In this document: positions 44,121-51,024 of the stretch, in pieces | How the letters are laid out: each line of letters opens with the position of its first letter | Position numbering within the stretch: position 1 is the stretch's first letter | Assembly: GCA_017505525.1 (NCBI GenBank) | Contig: JAFVPB010000009.1 | Coordinates: forward strand, 52,765-105,480 | Source: Clostridia bacterium | GTDB taxonomy: Bacteria; Bacillota; Clostridia; UMGS1883 | Length of the DNA stretch: 52,716 nucleotides | Reading direction: 5' to 3' | Notes under the pieces: generated by a model | What the model was told of the DNA's origin: nothing | Database searches by the model: none | The model's input: the letters and a program-made list of their open reading frames with translations, nothing else | Translations under genes and position numbers: made by a program

Positions 44121-44152
44121 GTAACACTGTTGTAACATTGTTAGTGTATAAT
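44121..44152 (+). promoter_or_regulatory. WalR-boxed promoter for the secreted protein
   Basis: GTAACA-CTGTT-GTAACA (44121-44137; the opposite strand reads TGTTAC-N5-TGTTAC, an exact WalR consensus) followed nine bases later by -10 TATAAT (44147-44152). No good -35: its expected place is covered by the box, as expected for an activator-dependent promoter. Confidence 0.55.
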
Positions 44153-44195
44153 AGCATTGTAAGAATACAATTTACATATTTAGGATGTGCATATT

Positions 44196-44672
44196 ATGAA
44201 AAAAATAATTGCAGTATTAACTGCACTTATCATCATATGTTTCTCGTTTTCAGCATATGCAGCTAACCCCGGCACAATTTCATCAGGTGATGCAGGAACT
44301 GCCTGGGATTTGATTGTTGTAAGAAAACCCGAAACTAAAAATTCAGCAACACTTAAAAAAACATATGGTATCACAGGTACTGGTAAAAACGGTGTATCTG
44401 TTGCTTATTATAAGTTTAACGGTTCAAATTATGTTGCTCTTAAAACATCAAACGGTGCCATTTCTCAATCAAAGGTTGGAACTGCAGGAGTATTTTACAA
44501 ACAAGTTAACCTTTCCGAAGGTCATAACAAGTTTGCAGTAAGAGCCGAACATCCAAATGGCTATTATCAGGTTGTTTATTTTGATATCAACGTGTTAACC
44601 CAACAAATGATTAATAATGTTTCAGGTTTTTCAAACGGAATACAGTCATTATATAACGGCTGGATGAATTAA
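44196..44672 (+). CDS. Secreted protein of unknown function in the wal locus
   Basis: I do not recognise a family. 158 residues with a clear Sec signal peptide (hydrophobic core 4-19; likely cleavage after AYA) and a mature part of about 135 residues rich in Gly, Ser, Asn and short beta strands (SVAYYKFNGSNYVAL, QVNLSEGHNKFAVRAE, YYQVVYFDINVL), ending with an amphipathic helix (QQMINNVSGFSNGIQSLYNGW). There are no Cys. Looks like a small beta-sandwich, possibly a wall-binding or inhibitor protein. It has its own WalR-type box and promoter and is followed by a strong terminator, so it is a separate, potentially highly expressed unit inserted between walK and yycH. The ATG at 44196 is used; the GTG at 44187 has poorer spacing. 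Confidence 0.8.
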   Translation: MKKIIAVLTALIIICFSFSAYAANPGTISSGDAGTAWDLIVVRKPETKNSATLKKTYGITGTGKNGVSVAYYKFNGSNYVALKTSNGAISQSKVGTAGVFYKQVNLSEGHNKFAVRAEHPNGYYQVVYFDINVLTQQMINNVSGFSNGIQSLYNGWMN

Positions 44673-44675
44673 AAC

Positions 44676-44710
44676 AAAAAAGCTTCAGGCGGTTGTCTGA
44701 AGCTTTTTTT
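44676..44710 (+). terminator. Terminator after the secreted protein gene
   Basis: Stem GCTTCAG/CTGAAGC extended by A6/T7 pairs, eight-base loop, T-run. It lies before yycH, which would then depend on read-through or an unseen promoter. Confidence 0.9.
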
Positions 44711-44730
44711 ATTAAAAGGTGGTGATTTCT

Positions 44731-46167
44731 GTGATTAAAGAAAGAATAAAAAGTTCGGTAATCATTCTTCTTATAGTAAATATAATTTTTCTTACATCTA
44801 AATTATGGTTTGTATACGGCTCACGACATATAGGCGAAGAAATCATCAAACAGGTTAAATCACTTCCTGTGATAAGTTCCTTCTTTCCCACGGAAACACC
44901 CTACAGTATACCTAAAGAAAATTTATCAAAACCAAGAAAATTTCTTATAAACGACGGTTCATTATGGATGGCTTATTACAACACTGATATAGGATATTCT
45001 CCTATCGAAGAAAGAATACGTACTATTGTAAAAGGTTTTTTAAGAGGAGATATTTCTGCTTCAAAAAAAACAGATTACGAAACCTGGCAGGCCGGACTTG
45101 AGTCTTACAGCATTTATGTAGAATACCCCATCTCCTACTCTATGGAACTATTCAGTAAAGTGATGGATGTTGATCCACAGTTTTCACCAAAAGATATTTC
45201 TTCATTACGCGATTTTATAATTATCCCCTCAAGCAGTGAAACTGATGTTTGCATACTTGTCCGCGACTATAACGATAATTCTAAAATTTATGCTTATATT
45301 CTCAACCCTTCATATCAATTTCCTGCTTCTGACCTTAATGTATATGCCAATAGCGGAGACGGATATTATGAACCCGCATTCAGCACAGGCTTGATGCTCG
45401 AAACCAAAAATAATATTTCTCTTTATCCTATGGTGCTTTTTTCTGATTCTCAGCCCGAAAGTAGTGTTCTGTCCTCCTCGCCTTTAATTAACGAGGATTC
45501 TCAGCATTTACTTTTGGAAAACTTCTCGATAAACAGTGCAACAAAGCCTTATACAAATCAGGATGGCACAAAAAATTATATTGAAAACTATGCAAGCGCT
45601 AAAATCTATACCGATGCAGTTTTTGAGTATGTAAGCATCAATAATGAAAAAGGTATTATTCTCAATGAAAGCGGGGATGCTTACGCTGTTTTAAATTCGG
45701 CTATTGACTTTGCAGAAAATATATGGAAATGTGTTTCCGACGAGCCTCTTAATGTTTTATTAACAAGCGACCTTTCAGATTATGATAGCCAAAAACCTTT
45801 TAAATTTGAATTTGACTACTACTGTAATGGCAGACCTGTTAATCTATCTTTAAAAGAAGAAAACGGCCATGAAGCATTAAACAGCGCCATAGAGATTACA
45901 GTATACAACGGTATGCTTGTATCTTACAGGCAAAACATGCGCGAATATAATGAAGCAACAAAAGAACCACTTTCAGCACCATTTATTTCAGCACTTGATT
46001 ACTTTGTGAAAATACTTGACGAAGAGGGACTGAAAAACGCCGAAATCAAAGATATATATATTGGCTATTTAGACAAAGGAACTCCCGATTTAATTAAAGC
46101 AAACTGGCTTTGCAAGGTTGATAATAAAATATATAGTTACATTCAGGAAGCAGAGGTGGCACAATGA
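44731..46167 (+). CDS. yycH: YycH-like regulator of WalRK
   Basis: Membrane-anchored extracellular protein; YycH in Bacillus restrains WalK, in Staphylococcus it activates. 478 residues from the GTG at 44731, which has AAGGTGG eight bases upstream. One N-terminal membrane helix (about 10-28) and a large extracellular part. Sequence is divergent; identification relies on size, topology, the neighbouring YycI-like gene and the wal location. The upstream terminator is unusual. Stop overlaps yycI by four bases. Confidence 0.75.
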   Translation: MIKERIKSSVIILLIVNIIFLTSKLWFVYGSRHIGEEIIKQVKSLPVISSFFPTETPYSIPKENLSKPRKFLINDGSLWMAYYNTDIGYSPIEERIRTIVKGFLRGDISASKKTDYETWQAGLESYSIYVEYPISYSMELFSKVMDVDPQFSPKDISSLRDFIIIPSSSETDVCILVRDYNDNSKIYAYILNPSYQFPASDLNVYANSGDGYYEPAFSTGLMLETKNNISLYPMVLFSDSQPESSVLSSSPLINEDSQHLLLENFSINSATKPYTNQDGTKNYIENYASAKIYTDAVFEYVSINNEKGIILNESGDAYAVLNSAIDFAENIWKCVSDEPLNVLLTSDLSDYDSQKPFKFEFDYYCNGRPVNLSLKEENGHEALNSAIEITVYNGMLVSYRQNMREYNEATKEPLSAPFISALDYFVKILDEEGLKNAEIKDIYIGYLDKGTPDLIKANWLCKVDNKIYSYIQEAEVAQ

Positions 46168-46913
46168 ATTGGATTAAATTAAAAAACATTATGCTGTGTT
46201 TTCTGATATTTATGAACATACTTTTATTGGGTATTATTTCCCTTTCCACGCTTATTGAAGAAAACATTCCCGAAAATGCAGTAAATTCAGGCATCCAAAT
46301 TTTAAAGAACGACGGTTTTGATTGCAGCTTTGATGTTTTTCCAAAAAAATATGAATCGATACCTACTCTTACCTCTAAATTTTATTCTGCAACAGAACTT
46401 TCAGAAATATTTTTTGAAAAACAGGTTGCATTTAAAACAGAAGAAAATTCGCTTATAGCCACTAACGGTAATGCTACTCTTGTAATTACAGATAATCTGT
46501 TTACTTATAAAACCGCAGAGGCTGTTGTTAATGCTTCACCTTCAAAACTTCTGAAAAAATTAAAAAAGCTTGGAATTGACATGCAGGGTGCTGTGTATGA
46601 TGAAAAGAACAAGCGTTTTATAAAGCAATATGACGGATTTAATATCTTTAATATGTATTTAGATGTACGGCTTAATAAAGATGATGACATCTGCTATGCA
46701 AGTGGATTATGGCCCATTATAACCTCCGTTGGAGAAAATAAGCATCTTTCTTTTTCTTCTCATGTTTTAAAAGTAAAAGAACTGTTTCCCAATGGTGGTA
46801 ATATCACAAAAATCCAACTTGGCTATTCAATTAATGATATTAGAAAAGGGAAAATTGCTTTTATTCCTTCATGGGAAATCACAGTAAACAAGGAAACAAA
46901 AATATTATCATAA
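46164..46913 (+). CDS. yycI: YycI-like regulator of WalRK
   Basis: Single-pass membrane protein, 249 residues. Starts MNWIKLKNIMLCFLIFMNILLL, the usual YycI opening (W-x-K-x-K-N before the helix), followed by an extracellular alpha-beta part resembling the YycI domain. Overlaps yycH by four bases (ATGA). YycH and YycI form a heterodimer in the membrane with WalK. The usual downstream walJ (metallo-hydrolase) and htrA are missing. Confidence 0.82.
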   Translation: MNWIKLKNIMLCFLIFMNILLLGIISLSTLIEENIPENAVNSGIQILKNDGFDCSFDVFPKKYESIPTLTSKFYSATELSEIFFEKQVAFKTEENSLIATNGNATLVITDNLFTYKTAEAVVNASPSKLLKKLKKLGIDMQGAVYDEKNKRFIKQYDGFNIFNMYLDVRLNKDDDICYASGLWPIITSVGENKHLSFSSHVLKVKELFPNGGNITKIQLGYSINDIRKGKIAFIPSWEITVNKETKILS

Positions 46914-46916
46914 ATT

Positions 46917-46951
46917 AAACCTATTTATTCAAAATATGAATAAATAGGTTT
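46917..46951. terminator. Bidirectional terminator between yycI and the symporter
   Basis: 14-base perfect arms (46917-46930, 46938-46951), seven-base loop; the hairpin contains the last codons and stop of the symporter gene (stop at 46925-46927). Confidence 0.85.
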
Positions 46952-48325
46952 TTCATTTTTATTTTTTATCTTGCGATTAATATAATTATTTGTTATTATT
47001 TTCACTTTTTTGTTAAGCAACAAAACTCCTATAAGGTTTGGTATTGCCATCAAAGCATTAAAGGTGTCTGATATGCTCCAAATAAGTGTAAGCTCCGCTA
47101 CAGCTCCAATAAACACACAAAAAACATATATTACTCTATATAAGAATACGCTTTTTGTACCAAATAAATATTCCCAGGCTTTTTGTCCAAAAAAAGACCA
47201 CCCGATAATTGTTGCAAATCCAAAAAGAAAAATAGCCATGCTTAATATTTTTCCTGCCCATTTTCCAAAAGCATTAGAAAAAGCAAGTGTTACAAGCGAG
47301 GCTCCTTCAAGAGGTATATTATTTGTTTTTGTAAATAGAATTACAAATGCAGTTAATGAACAAACAACTATCGTATCAACAAAAACCTCGAATATACCCC
47401 ACATTCCTATTTCAACAGGCTCTTTCACATCTGCACTGGCATGAACACTAACAGCAGATCCAAGCCCTGCTTCGTTCGAGAAAACTCCTCTTTTAAATCC
47501 CATTTCAACTGCTTTTTTCAGACTTATTCCGCTTATCCCTCCCATCACAGCTTTAAAATCAAATGCATATGTAAAAATCTTTCCTATACAAGACGGAATT
47601 TCCCTGTAATTTATAATACATATCAAAAGTGATGCTGCAATATAGAAAAGAGCCATAAATGGAACAAATATCTCTGCAATTTTTCCTATTCGATTAATGC
47701 CGCCAATTATTATAATTCCAACAATTGCTGAAATAACAGCACCTAAAATGGCAGGAGAAACTCCAAAATTAGATTTGATTACCGATGCAATTGTATTTAT
47801 CTGTACCATATTTCCCATTCCAAAGGATGCTATAATGCAAAAGAAAGAAAACAGAACGGCAAGCATTTTTCCAAAAGTTTTATTAGAGCTGCATTTTTCA
47901 AGATAATACATTGCACCGCCATTCCATTCGCCTTTTCCCCCTTTTATTCTGTAGTATATTCCTAAAACATTTTCAGAAAATGCTGTCATCATTCCTAAAA
48001 TTGCCGAAACCCACATCCAGAATATCGATCCGGGCCCTCCAATAGCAACAGCAGATGCCACCCCCGCAATATTTCCAGTGCCAATCGTTGCTGCAAGAGC
48101 TGTACTCATTGCCTGAAACTGCGATATTGATTTATTATCTGTTCTTTCTCTTTTACTAAATAGTTTTAAAAAAGTTTCCTGCGTAATCAGTTTTATATAT
48201 CTGAACTGAAAAAACCTATTGTTCAACGTTAAAAAAAGCCCTGTAAAAATCATTAATCCAATCATTGGATATCCCCACACAATCTTATTTATCTGATTGT
48301 TTATGTTTATAATAAGCTGCCCCAT
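46925..48325 (-). CDS. Sodium:alanine symporter family (AGCS) transporter
   Basis: Multi-pass secondary transporter, 466 residues, about 11 predicted helices. Family stretches: ALAATIGTGNIAGVASA, GGPGSIFWMWVSA, and WNGGAMYYLEK are the AGCS signatures. GGTGAG precedes the start. It takes up alanine, glycine or related amino acids with sodium. Stands alone between wal and tRNA genes; a 16-bp AT palindrome at 48355-48370 lies just upstream. The last eight codons form part of the terminator. Confidence 0.92.
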   Translation of the reverse strand: MGQLIININNQINKIVWGYPMIGLMIFTGLFLTLNNRFFQFRYIKLITQETFLKLFSKRERTDNKSISQFQAMSTALAATIGTGNIAGVASAVAIGGPGSIFWMWVSAILGMMTAFSENVLGIYYRIKGGKGEWNGGAMYYLEKCSSNKTFGKMLAVLFSFFCIIASFGMGNMVQINTIASVIKSNFGVSPAILGAVISAIVGIIIIGGINRIGKIAEIFVPFMALFYIAASLLICIINYREIPSCIGKIFTYAFDFKAVMGGISGISLKKAVEMGFKRGVFSNEAGLGSAVSVHASADVKEPVEIGMWGIFEVFVDTIVVCSLTAFVILFTKTNNIPLEGASLVTLAFSNAFGKWAGKILSMAIFLFGFATIIGWSFFGQKAWEYLFGTKSVFLYRVIYVFCVFIGAVAELTLIWSISDTFNALMAIPNLIGVLLLNKKVKIITNNYINRKIKNKNEKPIYSYFE

Positions 48326-48431
48326 ACTCTCACCTTTAACATTTATTTATCTAATTTTAATATATTAAAAGCACTTTTGCTCTATTCTTTAATTTATATC
48401 AAAAATATTTATAAAATTTCTCCGAAAGCTA
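48326..48431. other. Spacer upstream of the symporter and tRNAs
   Basis: AT-rich. It contains the 16-bp palindrome TTTTAATATATTAAAA (48355-48370), a possible operator for the symporter; no convincing -35/-10 pair for that gene was found. Confidence 0.4.
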
Positions 48432-48460
48432 TTGACAACTCTGTTTAAATTTGTTATACT
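48432..48460 (+). promoter_or_regulatory. Strong promoter for tRNA-Ser(UGA)
   Basis: Consensus -35 TTGACA (48432-48437), 17-base spacer, -10 TATACT (48455-48460), 13 bases before the tRNA. Confidence 0.85.
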
Positions 48461-48473
48461 ATCAAGGTCGATT

Positions 48474-48562
48474 GGAGAGGTATCGAAGTGGTCATAACGA
48501 GGCGGTCTTGAAAACCGTTTGTCCGAAAGGGCGCGTGGGTTCGAATCCCACCCTCTCCGCCA
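48474..48562 (+). tRNA. tRNA-Ser (anticodon UGA)
   Basis: 89 nt including encoded CCA. Acceptor GGAGAGG/CCTCTCC with G discriminator, anticodon loop CTTGAAA (anticodon TGA at 48509-48511), long variable arm GTTTGTCCGAAAGGGCGCGT region and T-loop GGTTCGAATCC. Reads UCA and other UCN codons. Confidence 0.95.
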
Positions 48563-48563
48563 C

Positions 48564-48597
48564 TATTAATCCTTGCCCTTTTGGGCAGGGATTAATA
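48564..48597 (+). terminator. Hairpin between the two serine tRNAs
   Basis: 15-base stem with one G-T pair, TTTT loop; no T-run, so it may be a processing hairpin or weak terminator. Confidence 0.6.
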
Positions 48598-48645
48598 TAA
48601 ATAACACGCAAGATTGTATATCTTGAATTTAGCTTTACTGCATTT

Positions 48646-48737
48646 GGAGAAGTACTCAAGCAGGTCGAAGAGGCGCCCCTGCTAAGGGCGTAGGTCGGGA
48701 AACTGGCGCGAGGGTTCGAATCCCTCCTTCTCCGCCA
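48646..48737 (+). tRNA. tRNA-Ser (anticodon GCU)
   Basis: 92 nt including encoded CCA. Acceptor GGAGAAG/CTTCTCC with G discriminator, anticodon loop CTGCTAA (anticodon GCT at 48681-48683), long variable arm GTAGGTCGGGAAACTGGC, T-loop GGTTCGAATCC. Reads AGC/AGU. Its last 11 bases are repeated at 50712-50722. Confidence 0.95.
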
Positions 48738-48738
48738 T

Positions 48739-48772
48739 AAAATAAATACACTTTTCAGTGTATTTATTTTTT
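48739..48772 (+). terminator. Terminator after tRNA-Ser(GCU)
   Basis: Stem of about 12 bases (AATAAATACAC/GTGTATTTATT), loop TTTTCA, T-run. Confidence 0.85.
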
Positions 48773-48813
48773 ACAATCTATCGGCAAGAAACGCGGAATT
48801 ATCCCGTTAGAAA

Positions 48814-48849
48814 TGTATAAATTTTGCCGATATGGGCAAAATTTATACA
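48814..48849 (+). promoter_or_regulatory. 15-bp perfect inverted repeat before the Fic gene
   Basis: TGTATAAATTTTGCC (48814-48828) and GGCAAAATTTATACA (48835-48849), six-base loop, ending directly at the GGAGGG ribosome site. Likely an operator for the HTH domain of the downstream protein or an mRNA hairpin controlling its translation. Confidence 0.75.
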
Positions 48850-48860
48850 GGAGGGTTACT

Positions 48861-49763
48861 ATGAATTACTTATCTGTATCTGAAATTTCAAAAAAATGGA
48901 ATATGTCCGAACGCACTGTGCGCAATTACTGTGCTCAAAATAAAATACCTGGTGCTTTTTTAACAGGTAAAACTTGGAATATTCCTGAAAATGCAAAAAA
49001 ACCTGAAAGAATAAATAAAAAAAATGATGTGCCTCAAAATCTCCTCGAAAGATTAAAAGCAGAGAAAAAAACTTCTCTCAAGGGCGGAATTTATCACAAA
49101 ATTCAAATAGAATTAACCTATAATTCAAATCATATTGAGGGAAGCAAATTAACTCACGACCAAACAAGATATATTTTTGAAACTAATACTATTGGCGTAG
49201 AAAACGACGCTTTAAATGTTGATGATATTATAGAAACGGCAAATCATTTTAAATGTATTGATATGATAATAGATAATGCAACCTATAAGCTCACAGAAAA
49301 ATTTATAAAAGAACTGCACTTTACTTTGAAGTCGGGTACATCAGATTCAAGAAAAGATTGGTTTAATGTTGGTGATTATAAGAAACTTCCCAATGAAGTA
49401 GGCGGAAAAGAAACTGCAAGTCCTGAAACTGTGGCACAAAAAATTAAAGAACTTTTGAAATCTTATAATCAAAAAAATGATCATACTTTGGAAGAAATTA
49501 TTGACTTCCATTATCAGTTTGAAGCATTGCATCCATTTCAGGACGGAAATGGTCGCGTAGGAAGACTTATAATGTTTAAGGAATGTCTTAAAAACAATAT
49601 TGTTCCGTTTATTATTGACGACAGTCTTAAAATGTTCTATTACAGAGGACTTTCTGAATGGAAAAATGAAAAAGGTTATTTAACCGATACCTGCCTATCG
49701 GCACAGGATAAATTCAAAAAGTATTTGGAGTATTTTAAAGTTCCATATTATGAACAAAGCTAA
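48861..49763 (+). CDS. HTH-Fic domain protein (AMPylase-type, self-inhibited)
   Basis: Fic enzymes transfer AMP (or another nucleotide moiety) to Ser, Thr or Tyr of proteins. 300 residues: N-terminal MerR/excisionase-like HTH (about 3-44, LSVSEISKKWNMSERTVRNYC), linker, Fic domain. The catalytic motif HPFQDGNGRVGR (from His224) is complete. An inhibitory-helix motif S-x-x-x-E-G (SNHIEG, 89-94) lies before the Fic core, giving the internal-antitoxin layout of class II Fic proteins. The ATG at 48861 follows GGAGGG; an upstream frame from 48813 runs through the inverted repeat and is rejected. It is the first gene of a two-gene block next to tRNA-Ser. Confidence 0.92.
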   Translation: MNYLSVSEISKKWNMSERTVRNYCAQNKIPGAFLTGKTWNIPENAKKPERINKKNDVPQNLLERLKAEKKTSLKGGIYHKIQIELTYNSNHIEGSKLTHDQTRYIFETNTIGVENDALNVDDIIETANHFKCIDMIIDNATYKLTEKFIKELHFTLKSGTSDSRKDWFNVGDYKKLPNEVGGKETASPETVAQKIKELLKSYNQKNDHTLEEIIDFHYQFEALHPFQDGNGRVGRLIMFKECLKNNIVPFIIDDSLKMFYYRGLSEWKNEKGYLTDTCLSAQDKFKKYLEYFKVPYYEQS

Positions 49764-49788
49764 AAAACAATTTTAGGAGTGAATATAA

Positions 49789-50685
49789 TTGAGATTCTTT
49801 GATAAGTTCAAAAAGAAAACTGAAATAAAACAAGAACGAACACAAATGCTGGCCTCAAATCATGGTCAAATAATACTACAATGCGCTGCTAAAGAAGAAA
49901 GTACAAAATCTGAAAATGATACACCAAGTTTAAATAACATCCAAGATATTGTTGGAAGCTGTATAAAATTGGATGATATAAAAAAAATCACATCCTTATT
50001 GGCAGAAAAACTGTCAGATAAGTATTATTATATTTCTCAACAGAAATTAGATATGGATTGCCCCATTTTCTTTTGGCTTTTTCTTTCAAGAAACAGAAGT
50101 AACTTGCTCGGTGTTAAAGCCACTTCATGCTGTAACGGATATGTTATTTTTGACTTAGCAAAAACTGTAGATATAGTCGATCTGTCTTCAGTGTCAACAA
50201 AGTCCGTTATTGAGCTTGTTTTTTCATGTTTTGATATGAAAATATCTGTTGAAACAAGTAACCATATAATTGATATGTTAAATATAGATAATGGATATGA
50301 ATATATCAGCAGTTTGAGATTTTGCCATTTGTTTGCTATCATGGAAAATGCTTATGAATATACAACAACAGTAGGATATGATGTTGTTACAGGTCGTCCG
50401 TACAAGATTTCTGAGTTCTTCCAACAATCTGGATTTGGATGGTTAAGGCATATTAGTGCACGGCAAATAAGTTTTGAACAGGTAGCTAAGTATGCAAAAT
50501 TATATGCACCAAACAGTAAATATACCACAATCTCTAATTCTAACTGGCGAAATGTGTTAAATTTTAAATCAAGTGGAATTGAAGAATCAACCACATATCG
50601 CGATAAATTAAATAGAGACAAATATGATGCATATGTAATTTTTAAAGAAAATAACGGAGAAAGATTTCCATTCGATTTGATTTAA
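49789..50685 (+). CDS. Protein of unknown function next to the Fic gene
   Basis: I do not recognise it. 298 residues, soluble, no signal peptide; a basic N-terminal tail (FFDKFKKKTEIKQE), then a region with several aromatic residues (KYYYISQQKLD, PIFFWLFLSRN) and a C-terminal alpha-helical part (RHISARQISFEQVAKYAKLYA). Start is TTG at 49789, with AGGAG nine bases upstream. It begins 25 bases after the Fic gene, so the two are probably co-transcribed; it might be a target, antitoxin or cargo partner of the Fic protein, which is speculation. Composition is AT-rich like the Fic gene. Confidence 0.7.
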   Translation: MRFFDKFKKKTEIKQERTQMLASNHGQIILQCAAKEESTKSENDTPSLNNIQDIVGSCIKLDDIKKITSLLAEKLSDKYYYISQQKLDMDCPIFFWLFLSRNRSNLLGVKATSCCNGYVIFDLAKTVDIVDLSSVSTKSVIELVFSCFDMKISVETSNHIIDMLNIDNGYEYISSLRFCHLFAIMENAYEYTTTVGYDVVTGRPYKISEFFQQSGFGWLRHISARQISFEQVAKYAKLYAPNSKYTTISNSNWRNVLNFKSSGIEESTTYRDKLNRDKYDAYVIFKENNGERFPFDLI

Positions 50686-50711
50686 AAATTTATATAAAGT
50701 TAAAGTCTTAA

Positions 50712-50722
50712 CTTCTCCGCCA
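50712..50722 (+). repeat. Copy of the tRNA-Ser 3' end (possible att site)
   Basis: CTTCTCCGCCA here is identical to the last 11 bases of tRNA-Ser(GCU) (48727-48737). It is followed at once by a strong terminator, the arrangement expected at a native tRNA end. The Fic block lies between the two copies. Confidence 0.6.
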
Positions 50723-50723
50723 G

Positions 50724-50763
50724 AAAAAAGCGATTATCCACTTTAGTGGGTAGTCGCTTTTTT
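50724..50763. terminator. Terminator after the tRNA 3' end copy
   Basis: 19-base stem (two G-T pairs) with A6/T6 ends, tiny loop; good terminator in both directions. Confidence 0.9.
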
Positions 50764-50899
50764 GTTGCTGAATTTTGAATCGGATTCGAACACGAGCGCC
50801 GGGGACCGGCAAGAAGGTCTGCTTTCAACTTGCTATGTCTTTAATTATTGATAGTCAGTCTTTATAAAACAGTATTACACATTCTATTGAACACATAAA
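50764..50899 (-). other. Gene-free stretch with a degenerate tRNA-like remnant
   Basis: On the minus strand, about 50775-50820, GCCGGTCCCCGGC (a variable-arm-like hairpin) precedes GTGTTCGAATCC, the T-arm consensus, as in a serine-type tRNA; compare TGGCGC..G.GTTCGAATCC in the intact tRNA-Ser. T stem pairing is broken and acceptor ends are missing, so it is not a functional tRNA. The rest of 50686-51024 holds the two terminators and nothing else recognised. Confidence 0.35.
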
Positions 50900-50938
50900 A
50901 AGACGATATTATCCTCTTAATAAGGTTAATATCGTCTT
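50900..50938 (-). terminator. Terminator after rhaA
   Basis: 12-base outer arms (50900-50911, 50927-50938) with an inner three-base stem; T-run on the minus strand. Confidence 0.85.
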
Positions 50939-51024
50939 GAATTTTAAACACTAAATTTATTATAATTTCTGAGGATGTAATATAGATCAAACCTCGTTAG
51001 CTTTTTTAAGTTTAATTGCCTGAT

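Noticed and set aside
50764-50899. Functional tRNA-Sec or tRNA-Ser gene on the minus strand
   Set aside because: Only variable-arm and T-arm-like pieces are present; acceptor stem absent and T stem unpaired.
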